This document shows positions 51,201 to 59,080 of a DNA stretch of 64,000 nucleotides, piece after piece (position 1 is the stretch's first letter; every line of letters begins with the position of its first letter). The DNA is taken from NCBI GenBank assembly GCA_902801375.1, contig CADCIB010000005.1, positions 1-64,000 on the forward strand, written 5' to 3'. The notes beneath the pieces are model-generated. The model saw only the letters and a program-made list of their open reading frames with translations, did not search any database and was not told the origin of the DNA. The DNA comes from an uncultured Prevotellaceae bacterium. Lineage in GTDB: Bacteria > Bacteroidota > Bacteroidia > Bacteroidales > Bacteroidaceae. A program made the translations under genes and the position numbers.

Positions 51201-54200
51201 TCGAAGCGAAGCTCGACAACCACAAGATGGTGGATGGCGGACGATTCCCCACTCAGGGCACGTTCTATTTCGACCGCGCCATGACCCACGACTTCGCTGA
51301 CTCCACACTCGTCAACTTCGTGGGACGCGTGGGCGGCGGCGAACGCAACGACACCCTCGCTGTGGGCTTCGCCGAGTCGAAAAACAATATCGGCATAGCC
51401 ACCATACGCTTGGGTCTGCTCAACGAGTCGTTCTCGTTCAACTGCCTCGACGATCACATCAGCACAGCCACCACTGAACGAACCTGGCAGAGCGACACCA
51501 TCACCATACAGAGCACGGCACGGACGGGTATCGACTACGACTCGAAGTACATCGTCATCCGCACCGACTCGCTTTCCGGAGAGTTCTCTGCCCTTCTGCC
51601 CCCGCTGAAATATGTCATCAAAAGCATAAGCGTTGACAACAACCTTGACATCGATTTCGGACCGCAGTCGGAGATCGACCTTACCAAACCGGGCATCTCA
51701 CTCACCGACTCGCTCCAGCATTGGGATGATACCGTGGGCGACAGCGTGACAGTAACCTATAAGTACAACACCAAGAAAGTGTTCACCTACTATGCAACAC
51801 CCGAAGTCACCATCACCGAGAAAGAGCACGACACGGGTGTCTACGGTATGCAGGAAATCGTCTACACTGACGATGAGGGAGAGGAATATACCATCGGCGA
51901 CCTATGGACGCTGGACGGCGACTCTGTGAAGTATTTGCTGGGCTATCCTATCTACGAAATGGGTAAGAAGGTGGAGTACGACATCTTCGCATTCGAACGC
52001 TACGTGAACCACGACGGCAATGAAGACGTAACCGATATCGTACCCCTGCCGGGGCAGGAGATAACGCTTGTCAATGAGATGAGCGACGAGCAGAAAGTCA
52101 TCTACAAGGTGGAAGATCCTTCTTTGCCCTACAAGGTTGGCGAGATTTACGAGTTGAAGGCCAATAATACACCACTTGGAGGTGACGGACACCTCACCTA
52201 CCGATGGGGCGTGGGACTGCCCAACATCACAGAACCCTACACACGACACTTCTCCATCACCATGAACCGCAAGAACCGCGTATACGCTCCCGTCGACTTG
52301 GATGCCGTCGTGCTTGGACAACTGAGCTACGGCAGCAACTTCGTCACCAAGGGACCCGATCAGGTGAATTTCGTGCTGCGCGACCCGCAGGGAGCCAAGT
52401 CGACCACAAAGCTGATGAAAGGCAAGATCACCACCAAGACCACCTTCGACACACGGCGCGCCTACGGAAACTACAGCTGGCTTCACAATGTCGTTTGGGG
52501 AATAACCGCAGTACAGGGCACAGGTATGGGCTTTATGGTCATAACGGGTCATGAAATAAAGAACCAGTTAGATATCGGTGTTAACACCACTTGGGAGAAG
52601 TTGTGGAACTACGACGAGGTTGATGTGGAGGCCTCGACGGAGAACGTCTCCACCAGTGGCGCCTACCCCTATGTGGGGGCTCCTGGCGATGTCTATATCG
52701 GTACAGCCATCAACTTCCTCATCGGCGGATGCCGACACCTCTTCATCGACAAGAACCTCCAGACGGGGCAGTATGAACTGAAGTTGGAAGATGCTATCGC
52801 CATCGGCGACTCCATCGCCACTGCCTTCAAGTACACGCAATATGAACTGCAGACGGTCATGATTCCCAAGTGGAAGGACATGCGCCGTACCTTCCTCACC
52901 GAGGTGGCATCAGAGGCTGAGGCAAAGGCCTACGTCAACAACGGCCAAGAGTCGGTCTACCTGACGTGGGAAGGTCTCAACCTCGACGACTATGAAGATG
53001 GCGTAAACTATCGCTGGGTGAAACCCGTGAGCTGGGAAACCTCGCCGCCACCCGCTGGAGCCGCCATCGACAGCGTGGGGTGGTGCAACAACCAGATTAA
53101 AGCCTGGGAGGATGCTATCAAGGCTAACGAGAAAAACAAGCTGGAACTGATGGCGTCTACCGTTCCTGAGAACATCTCCATCGACGGTGGCTCAACCTAC
53201 AGCTACTCGAAGAAGACAAGCCACTCGGAAAACGATCAGACGACGGTCAACTGGAAAATGGGGCTCGTGCTGGGTGAAAATTTCGGAATTCGCAGCAAGA
53301 GCTTAGCCACAGTAGGAGATATTCAGCACATCAGTACCGAGGACGGTGGCGGATTCATCAGGGGCGACGGCACCAAGACGGAGAACTACACCGAGTGGGA
53401 ATACTCCATCGTGGATGGCAACCGCGACACCGACCTCTCCATCAACATCTATAAGTCGAAAAAAACGAAGTACAGCGACTTCTTCAGCGTCTTCGGCGGA
53501 CAGACCTACAATCCTTATCAGAATCAGGAGGTGACGCAGTATTATCTGCCGGGAACGCCACTCGGCAACTCCACCCAGCAGATGGAGCAACCCACCTTGG
53601 CCATCGGCGTGGGCAACCAGAACCCGTCGAAGAACGCCACCGTGACCGACATCCCCTCTGGCCAGGAGGCCAACGTCACTCTCTACTGCACCAACATGGC
53701 CAACGCGCACCAGGGGGTGAACTTCAGCTACAACCTGCTGATTGTTGAGAATACCAACGACCAAGGCTTGGAGATTCTCATGGATGGCGTGCCCGTCAAT
53801 GGGCGGTCTATTCTGCTCAACCAGAGCGAGACCACGAAAAAGGTACTCACCATACGGCAGACCGACCAGAGCATCCTCGACTACGAGGGCATCAAGATTC
53901 GATTCTGCTCGCAATATCAGCCGCGAAAAATCTACGATGAGGTGACGCTCAATGCTTATTTCATTCCTTCATCGTCGCCCATCGACCTCGTCATCAGTGA
54001 GCCTGTGCTCAACATCGAGACGCTCGATCGCAACGAGGGCGACCTCGAACTGAAAGTCACCGGCTTCAACCGCCAGTTCAAGGGCATGAACAAACTGGGT
54101 GTCGAATACCGCTACGAAGGTTCTACCTCCTGGACAAGACCCGACACGCTGACGTTCCTCGTCAACCGGGCCGACTCCACCAAGCTCCACGACCAGGTAC

Positions 54201-57200
54201 TGCCTCCGACTGGCGACCTCCGACTGCGCTTCAATATGAGCGACGACATCTTCTTCCCGCAGGGTTCCTATACCTTCCGTGCTTACACCACGACGCTCTA
54301 TGGCCCTGAACAACCTATCAACGTTTACAGCAGTGAGATCACCGTGGTGAAAGACAACAGGCGCCCACGCAACCTCACGACACCTCAACCCAGCGATGGC
54401 ATCTTGCGCTACGGCGACGACATCATCGTGGAATTCAACGAGGACATCGTAACAGGATATGTCGACGACAAGAACATCATTGTCACCGCCAAACTCAACG
54501 GGCAGCCGGTGCAGCACGACGTGGCCAAGCAGATCCTTCCCTACGGCAACGAGCAGGCCACCGTCAACCCGGTCTTCCTCAACGGCGACTTCTCAATCGA
54601 CTGCTGGATGAAATGGCAAAGCCCAGGAAGCATCCTGCGCATTGGCAGCGGACAGTTCACCATTGGCATCGACACGGACAGCCACTTCGTGGTCAGCATC
54701 GGGCATAACAAGCTCACAAGCCAGGACGTGCTGCCTAAGAACGAATGGACGTACCTGGTGCTGAGCTATCAGTCGACCACTCAGACGATCTCGGCACTCG
54801 CCCTGTATGGAACTACCACCCTCCGACTGTTCACCGACTATTCTGTGTCCGACGAGCTGATGCAGCAGATAAAGTATTCCGACGACAACCGGCTCTACCT
54901 GGGCGACATGAACGGGGCCATCCACGACCTCAGCCTGTTCAACATCTGCCGGGATGTCAACGAGGCCGCTGCTTCGAGGAATCAGGAGAAAGACAACTAC
55001 AACTATGGGCTCGTCAACTACTGGCCCATGAAGGAGGGGCATGGCAAGGTGGCTTCCGACATGCGTCACACCCACGACTTCAAAGTCAACAACACTTGGC
55101 TGTTGGACAACAAGAACTACTCTGTTCGCCTCGACGAGGGGAAAGGTCTGGAGGCCGACATCTCACGCATCAACACGGGAACGGGCGACAGCTATGCCAT
55201 CGAGATGTGGACGACTCCTGATGCAAGAGGGGATGAGGTCGCCACCATCTTCGAGGCGGGCTCCAACGAGTCTAACCGGCTGGGGCTCTACTTCAACGGT
55301 CAGAAAGACTGGATCCTTCGTTATGGTCAGCATGTGCAGGTGGTGGCCAGCCATAATGACTTCCCCAATGAGAGCACCTGGAATCATGTGGCCCTCAACG
55401 TGGTGCGCGGACAGACGGCCAGCTTCTATCTCAACGGACAGCGCACGGCCGTCATCGCCGAGACGGAGGTGCCGCCTTTGCAGGGGGCTCGTCTCACCAT
55501 TGGCAGTGGCATGCAACCGTTCTCCAACGTCGACGAAGTGCGCATCTGGCACGCCGCCCTCTCGGAGAGCCGATTGCTGAGCAACCTATACAACTGCATC
55601 GACACCACCGATGTTTCTTCACGCGGTCTGGTGGCCTATTATCCATTCGAGAAACGGGGCACCGTCGACGGGGTGGACACGATGGTACCGACACTCGAGG
55701 ACCTCGCTCCTCGCTCCTCGCTCCCCGATCCTCGAAACATCACCCCCCTCGGCAAACATATGCTGGTGGCCTTCTGTCCGCCGCTGAAGAACGCGCCCAT
55801 CGAGAGCCGACTCATTGCCAAGCCGGTGGCTTCCGAGCGGAAGATCGTCGTCAGCTTGGAGGAGGGCGATGGCATCTCCGCACGCGATGTGGAGGGCACC
55901 ACGCTCAACATCACCATCGACAAGATTCACGACATGCACGGCAATGAGTCGCTCCCCATCCGATGGCAGGCTTATTGCCAGCTGAACACGCTGAAGTGGA
56001 CGAAGGACTCGGTCAACATCATCAAGGCCTACGGCGATGACTATTCCTTCGACGTCACCATCGAGAACCGGGGCGGCCACACCGAGTACTATACCTTATA
56101 TAATATGCCGGAGTGGCTGACGCTCGTCGACAGCGAGCGCACCGACGACATCGCTCCGCAGAAGACAAAGACGCTTCGCTTCCGCATCAATCCCCTCGTG
56201 GCGGTCGGCAACTACGATGTCTCCATCGGACTGCAGGGCAACAACGGGATTCTTGAACCGCTGCGCATCGCCATGAAGGTGCGCGGCGAACAGCCGGCGT
56301 GGGCTGTCCTTCCGAACGAATACGAGAACATGATGAGTGTCGTGGGTCAGGTCTATGTCAACGGCATCCTCATGGGCAACAGCGAGAGTCTCCTGGCTGC
56401 TTTCATCGACGATGAGTGCCGAGGCGTGGCCAGCCCCAAGCAGCTGCGCGGCGCAGCCTACGTGCCGCTGAGCATCTATGGCACGGCGCAGCAGCTCGTC
56501 AACAACAAGCCGGCCGACTTAGACAAGGGACGCGCCATCTCCTTCCGCTTGTGGGACGCCACGACGGGCATCACTTACTCTAACGTGAGCATCACCCTGC
56601 CCGACAGCACCGTCACCGACTCGCTCGTCTTCGACCCGGCAAAGAGCTACGGCTCCTTCGACGCACCGATCATCTTCACCAAGACTGACCTCGTCGAGCA
56701 GCACCTCAGCCTCAACAGTGGCTGGAACTGGCTGTCGCTGGGTGTGGAGCCGTCCAACCCCAAGACTTCTGCGGTGTTCAAGGACCTCACTTCCTGGGAG
56801 GCGCGACTCAAAGACAAGGACTCTGGCGTGCAATACTGTAATGGCGCCTATTGGACGGGCAACCTGAAGCAGGTGCAGGCCAATACGATGTATAAGCTGC
56901 TGCTCACCAGGCTGGAGCAGAGCAAGGAGCTGCCGCAGCCGCTCATTGTCGTCGGACAGCAGGTGAAGCTCGCCGATACGCCCGTCACCCTGAAGAGTGG
57001 ATGGAACTGGATTCCTTATACACCCGCCACCACCATGCCGCTCGGGCAAGCGCTCGCAGGTGCTAATCCCAAAAAGGGTGACCAGGTGAAGTCGCAGACA
57101 GGATTCGCCTACTACGGTCAGTCTGGGTGGGAGGGCAACCTCGAAGCCTTGGAGAGCGGTAAGGGCTATCTCTACCTGAGTACCGACACGGTCGTCAAGA

Positions 57201-57751
57201 CGTTCGTCTATCCCACGCCCGCTCCTCGCTCCTCACTCCTCGCTCCTCGCTCCTCGCTCCTCGCTCCTCGAAACATCGCCTTCTCCCCCGTCGACCCCGC
57301 CGACTACCCCGACAACATGACAATGGTCATCCTGCTCACCGAGAATGGCTCGCCCCTCGCCGATGCCGAGATAGCGGCCTTCATCAATGGGGAGTGCCGC
57401 GGCGCGACAACGGCCGACGTCGATGGTGAACAGCCGCTCTACTACCTGCTCATCGCTGGCGAAGGCAGCGGACAGCCCATCCAACTGCAAGTCGCTGTCG
57501 ATGGACAGATCATCGCGCTCCGCAACGATCTCTCCTACGTCAGCGATGGTAACCTCGGAACGCCGTGGGAGCCGCTGGTCATCGACGTCTATGAGGCGCT
57601 CCAAGCTGTGGGCATCCGCGATATGGCCGACGATCAGCCGGCAGATAACCACTCACCGTGGTTTACCTTGCAGGGCATCCGATATGGCAAACAGAAACCC
57701 AAAAACGCCGGCGTCTATATCCGAAACGGACAAAAGCTGGTCGTCAAGTGA
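48248..57751 (+). CDS. Giant (3,167-aa) LamG-domain surface protein with sorting tail
   Basis: A signal peptide (LFYRLTAMVLMLIGATTEALAQ) opens the protein. In order, an N-terminal domain rich in Asp and Gly (about 27-210); an MBG-like beta module (TFDGNAQELVTKDTWDKNYG, about 220-300); fibronectin-III-like modules (VNLSWEAPTIPGNYSDYKWV, about 310-640); a LamG-like jelly roll (FSLQMWLYPESFSESTIVDF, about 665-850); carboxypeptidase-like repeats (about 850-1030); a long region without recognised domains (about 1030-2100); two more LamG modules (FSIDCWMKWQSPGSILRIG about 2115-2250, YAIEMWTTPDARGDEVATIF about 2310-2465); two cohesin-like parts with DDECRGVAS and NGECRGATT (about 2690 and 3030); twin SGWNW motifs (about 2824 and 2917); and the tail FTLQGIRYG...AGVYIR...QKLVVK. 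Two APRSSL linkers come from low-complexity DNA. No enzyme motif is seen; adhesion is the likely role. Last gene of the operon. Confidence 0.8.
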   Translation: MKTRLFYRLTAMVLMLIGATTEALAQEYITDVMTIGASKGNGWKVRKEYEDKGWIVVNSDLNAGAGGWDIYIAYKTSSTADPETGYITDICVTDHENGDLLIFEERTYHRVPNNSGFNGDLNRGCGSGTAYIIAYYTRDRYKLGSYGGNKRVMTRLSVSNQVEDGDSRTAAISWRNNINTGKGYNGVADMNRDAGGNDIYIHQHFTEQTLQWKERPTFASDLTFDGNAQELVTKDTWDKNYGTLYYRVNNGSWSAAPPRATNVGNYTVEAYLSGKSAKDIVFANNSEPITGTVTIHPPIVKANNLKGVFNQGDKRVNLSWEAPTIPGNYSDYKWVVYRDGKKLAELGHNARSFSDGGYTNETNPVYDVYYVSNFWDSTTQRYDTRARVTVSTTRSVPVRNLKVDQQADRIVFTWITDAYPEGFGHKFRIYVGDSDTPIYTLTPTNMQDTIQWEHRTTDQHTNPQDKIDPETGVPYTEQPLNACDPHTYRIDGVIGNTVLNSYDINPKAIGEATKFYTLDASKGVYEGSVKLSWHVDQQGSIIAKTYIVERRRAELEDEAWETLTRLSSNDDYLFYTDETAAPGVYYDYRVTVEDKCADGSKINSEVSNIGFAKSTGTVTGRIAYGSTGSAVQGVEVVMNMTSSEGESLEQFHSMYFTDISGAVTWEYPSKGYAIDKFATGDFSLQMWLYPESFSESTIVDFGSGIGLGMTANGGLSFVGGGLQSPTFDGIQLQQNAYNHIVLTRSGATLSSYVLTLDANSNEPNVQKATLTMTGNSLPIDSVKAFSLGHFKGAADEFRLWTKCLSEADILENYDHLLVGDEQQLETYWTFDEGLRTQFFDYSRDGTNYRKHHGQIGSNAQTSILTPSALRLKAKTDADGSYIIQGIPFTGEGTTYSVVPLYGVHEFNPAKTLVFVGRNALVHTADFEDVSSFPMSGYVYYAGTNVPAEGIPLYIDGMPVSKDGQNVMTGSKGQYNISVPIGNHYVEAKLDNHKMVDGGRFPTQGTFYFDRAMTHDFADSTLVNFVGRVGGGERNDTLAVGFAESKNNIGIATIRLGLLNESFSFNCLDDHISTATTERTWQSDTITIQSTARTGIDYDSKYIVIRTDSLSGEFSALLPPLKYVIKSISVDNNLDIDFGPQSEIDLTKPGISLTDSLQHWDDTVGDSVTVTYKYNTKKVFTYYATPEVTITEKEHDTGVYGMQEIVYTDDEGEEYTIGDLWTLDGDSVKYLLGYPIYEMGKKVEYDIFAFERYVNHDGNEDVTDIVPLPGQEITLVNEMSDEQKVIYKVEDPSLPYKVGEIYELKANNTPLGGDGHLTYRWGVGLPNITEPYTRHFSITMNRKNRVYAPVDLDAVVLGQLSYGSNFVTKGPDQVNFVLRDPQGAKSTTKLMKGKITTKTTFDTRRAYGNYSWLHNVVWGITAVQGTGMGFMVITGHEIKNQLDIGVNTTWEKLWNYDEVDVEASTENVSTSGAYPYVGAPGDVYIGTAINFLIGGCRHLFIDKNLQTGQYELKLEDAIAIGDSIATAFKYTQYELQTVMIPKWKDMRRTFLTEVASEAEAKAYVNNGQESVYLTWEGLNLDDYEDGVNYRWVKPVSWETSPPPAGAAIDSVGWCNNQIKAWEDAIKANEKNKLELMASTVPENISIDGGSTYSYSKKTSHSENDQTTVNWKMGLVLGENFGIRSKSLATVGDIQHISTEDGGGFIRGDGTKTENYTEWEYSIVDGNRDTDLSINIYKSKKTKYSDFFSVFGGQTYNPYQNQEVTQYYLPGTPLGNSTQQMEQPTLAIGVGNQNPSKNATVTDIPSGQEANVTLYCTNMANAHQGVNFSYNLLIVENTNDQGLEILMDGVPVNGRSILLNQSETTKKVLTIRQTDQSILDYEGIKIRFCSQYQPRKIYDEVTLNAYFIPSSSPIDLVISEPVLNIETLDRNEGDLELKVTGFNRQFKGMNKLGVEYRYEGSTSWTRPDTLTFLVNRADSTKLHDQVLPPTGDLRLRFNMSDDIFFPQGSYTFRAYTTTLYGPEQPINVYSSEITVVKDNRRPRNLTTPQPSDGILRYGDDIIVEFNEDIVTGYVDDKNIIVTAKLNGQPVQHDVAKQILPYGNEQATVNPVFLNGDFSIDCWMKWQSPGSILRIGSGQFTIGIDTDSHFVVSIGHNKLTSQDVLPKNEWTYLVLSYQSTTQTISALALYGTTTLRLFTDYSVSDELMQQIKYSDDNRLYLGDMNGAIHDLSLFNICRDVNEAAASRNQEKDNYNYGLVNYWPMKEGHGKVASDMRHTHDFKVNNTWLLDNKNYSVRLDEGKGLEADISRINTGTGDSYAIEMWTTPDARGDEVATIFEAGSNESNRLGLYFNGQKDWILRYGQHVQVVASHNDFPNESTWNHVALNVVRGQTASFYLNGQRTAVIAETEVPPLQGARLTIGSGMQPFSNVDEVRIWHAALSESRLLSNLYNCIDTTDVSSRGLVAYYPFEKRGTVDGVDTMVPTLEDLAPRSSLPDPRNITPLGKHMLVAFCPPLKNAPIESRLIAKPVASERKIVVSLEEGDGISARDVEGTTLNITIDKIHDMHGNESLPIRWQAYCQLNTLKWTKDSVNIIKAYGDDYSFDVTIENRGGHTEYYTLYNMPEWLTLVDSERTDDIAPQKTKTLRFRINPLVAVGNYDVSIGLQGNNGILEPLRIAMKVRGEQPAWAVLPNEYENMMSVVGQVYVNGILMGNSESLLAAFIDDECRGVASPKQLRGAAYVPLSIYGTAQQLVNNKPADLDKGRAISFRLWDATTGITYSNVSITLPDSTVTDSLVFDPAKSYGSFDAPIIFTKTDLVEQHLSLNSGWNWLSLGVEPSNPKTSAVFKDLTSWEARLKDKDSGVQYCNGAYWTGNLKQVQANTMYKLLLTRLEQSKELPQPLIVVGQQVKLADTPVTLKSGWNWIPYTPATTMPLGQALAGANPKKGDQVKSQTGFAYYGQSGWEGNLEALESGKGYLYLSTDTVVKTFVYPTPAPRSSLLAPRSSLLAPRNIAFSPVDPADYPDNMTMVILLTENGSPLADAEIAAFINGECRGATTADVDGEQPLYYLLIAGEGSGQPIQLQVAVDGQIIALRNDLSYVSDGNLGTPWEPLVIDVYEALQAVGIRDMADDQPADNHSPWFTLQGIRYGKQKPKNAGVYIRNGQKLVVK
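55705..55735 (+). repeat. CTCCTCG low-complexity repeat in frame (linker 1 of the giant protein)
   Basis: Repeats of CGCTCCTCGCTC encode LAPRSSLPDPRNI between a LamG module and the next domain. RNI follows here as it does after linker 2. Confidence 0.7.
57222..57272 (+). repeat. CTCCTCG low-complexity repeat in frame (linker 2 of the giant protein)
   Basis: About seven CTCCTCG/CTCCTCA words encode APRSSLLAPRSSLLAPRNI between the second SGWNW module and the last cohesin-like part. Unit length is 7-8 bases, giving a 15-base super-unit, so slippage could cause frameshifts. Confidence 0.75.
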
Positions 57752-57799
57752 CGCACCGCAGCTTCCCTCCTGAGCGGATTCTTGCCGCTCGCTTCTTTC

Positions 57800-57847
57800 A
57801 GTCCGAACGTCACAACCCGTGCAGCCTGTGACGTTCGGACTGTTGTT
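57800..57847 (+). terminator. Intrinsic terminator of the fimbrillin/LamG operon
   Basis: AGTCCGAACGTCACA and TGTGACGTTCGGACT form a perfect 15-bp stem with a 12-base loop, followed by GTTGTTTCC. Confidence 0.8.
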
Positions 57848-57955
57848 TCCTCTCACTTAATCGCTGCCTTTCTACAAGTCGCAAAGCAAGCTTTCAATAC
57901 ACTAAGGAATGTAAAGAATGGAAGATATATCGTTTAAGAACGTTAAAATATTGAT

Positions 57956-57979
57956 AATCGATAAACTTTTATTGAAAAA
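57956..57979 (+). promoter_or_regulatory. Operator-like direct repeat, copy 1
   Basis: AATCGATAAA-N5-ATTGAAA just upstream of the -33 element at 57983. The same word pattern occurs at 58023. Confidence 0.5.
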
Positions 57980-57982
57980 TGT

Positions 57983-58013
57983 TTGGTGGTTTGAAAGAAA
58001 GGGCTTACTTTTG
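57983..58013 (+). promoter_or_regulatory. Promoter of the DUF2975/XRE pair
   Basis: TTG (57983-57985), 20 bases, TACTTTTG (58006-58013). It is bracketed by the two AATCGATAAA repeats. The rest of the gap 57842-57955 shows no gene. Confidence 0.65.
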
Positions 58014-58022
58014 CACATCGAA

Positions 58023-58046
58023 AATCGATAAATAATTATTGAAACA
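58023..58046 (+). promoter_or_regulatory. Operator-like direct repeat, copy 2
   Basis: AATCGATAAA-N5-ATTGAAA just downstream of the -7 box, where bound repressor would block transcription start. It is 67 bases from copy 1. Confidence 0.5.
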
Positions 58047-58063
58047 AAGAAAGGATTGATGAA

Positions 58064-58714
58064 ATGAAGAAAAGACTGAATATTCTCTGCTTGATGGTAT
58101 TCGTGGTGATGGCCATCGGCATCCTGCCCTTCGCTTACGCTATGGGCGTCGGTTTCCAGGCAGGAACAAGCGGTGACTATCAAGAGAACGATGTTCCAGA
58201 GATAGAACAGGTTGTCAACGCTGAGTCGGTTCATCTGATGCCGGCACGGTTGGAAGGACTGACCATGGGCAGCATCCGCAACGAAGTGACAGGACAAGAG
58301 GTAAGCATCTGGCCTGAACGAGTGATGGTGAACACGCCCATCGACTATCCCGGATGGTTCACGGTGATGAACACAGTGACGCAGTGGCTAGTCTATGTGG
58401 TGCTTATCGTCATCATGGTGCTGTTCCTGAAAATCATCGTCCGCGTGAACAAAGGCCGCGTCTTCGAATGGAAAAACGTGAGGCTCCTCCGCTGGCTGGG
58501 AGGCATCGTGCTGGGTTCCAGCATCCTGACCACCGTCCTGCAAATCTATGGCGCCTCGATTATCGGTCAGCAATTTGCCGTGAAGGGCTTCGCTCCCGAC
58601 TATTTCAGCTACATCTCCGTCATGGAACTCACCGTAGGACTGGTGGCCCTGATTGTGGCAGAGATCTTCGCCGTGGGCTTGAAGATGAAAGAAGAACAAG
58701 ACCTGACGATCTAA
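58064..58714 (+). CDS. DUF2975 family membrane protein
   Basis: The 216-aa protein has membrane segments at about 6-28 (ILCLMVFVVMAIGILPFAYAM), 107-130 (WLVYVVLIVIMVLFLKIIV), 145-165 (WLGGIVLGSSILTTVLQIYG) and 185-207 (VMELTVGLVALIVAEIFAVG). The motif GRVFEWKNVRLLRWLG between helices 2 and 3 and the end EIFAVGLKMKEEQDLTI are the DUF2975 hallmarks. An insert of about 70 residues after helix 1 (GTSGDYQENDVPEIEQ...) faces outward. The family is nearly always coupled to the small XRE regulator that follows here 18 bases later, and the pair resembles the YozG-type system of Firmicutes. Its role is unknown. Confidence 0.85.
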   Translation: MKKRLNILCLMVFVVMAIGILPFAYAMGVGFQAGTSGDYQENDVPEIEQVVNAESVHLMPARLEGLTMGSIRNEVTGQEVSIWPERVMVNTPIDYPGWFTVMNTVTQWLVYVVLIVIMVLFLKIIVRVNKGRVFEWKNVRLLRWLGGIVLGSSILTTVLQIYGASIIGQQFAVKGFAPDYFSYISVMELTVGLVALIVAEIFAVGLKMKEEQDLTI

Positions 58715-58732
58715 TTGGATGAAGGATGAGAG

Positions 58733-58984
58733 ATGATGGATGAAGAAACAAAGAATAAGACGAAAAGCGAAATGGGAAAGATCATCGTGAACTTAGACGT
58801 AGAGATGGCCAAGCGCAAGGTGTCGCTCGGTGAGCTGGCAGAACGCATAGGGCTGACACAGGCCAATCTCTCCATACTGAAAACAGGGAAAGCGCGCGCC
58901 GTTCGCTTTACCACTCTGGAGGCCATCTGCCACGAACTGCAATGCCAGCCAGGCGACATCTTGGCCTACAGCGAAGAAGAATGA
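58733..58984 (+). CDS. XRE-family helix-turn-helix regulator (YozG-like)
   Basis: The 83-aa protein has an acidic/basic N-terminal extension, then a compact HTH: IIVNLDVEMAKRKVSLGELAERI, GLTQANLSILKTGKARAVRF (recognition helix TQANLSILKTGKA) and TLEAICHELQCQPGDILAY. The small set with KxGKARAxRFxTL is the group paired with DUF2975 proteins. The start could be 58733, 58736 or the internal ATG before GKIIVNLD; the family usually starts near the last. It probably represses its own operon at the AATCGATAAA repeats. Confidence 0.88.
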   Translation: MMDEETKNKTKSEMGKIIVNLDVEMAKRKVSLGELAERIGLTQANLSILKTGKARAVRFTTLEAICHELQCQPGDILAYSEEE

Positions 58985-59080
58985 GAATCATAAAAAATAT
59001 TAATTAATCACCCGATGTGTAGCTTTCACGGCCCTCATGCCGTCTATAGTGTACAGTCGTTTAAACAAATTCAAACCAAA

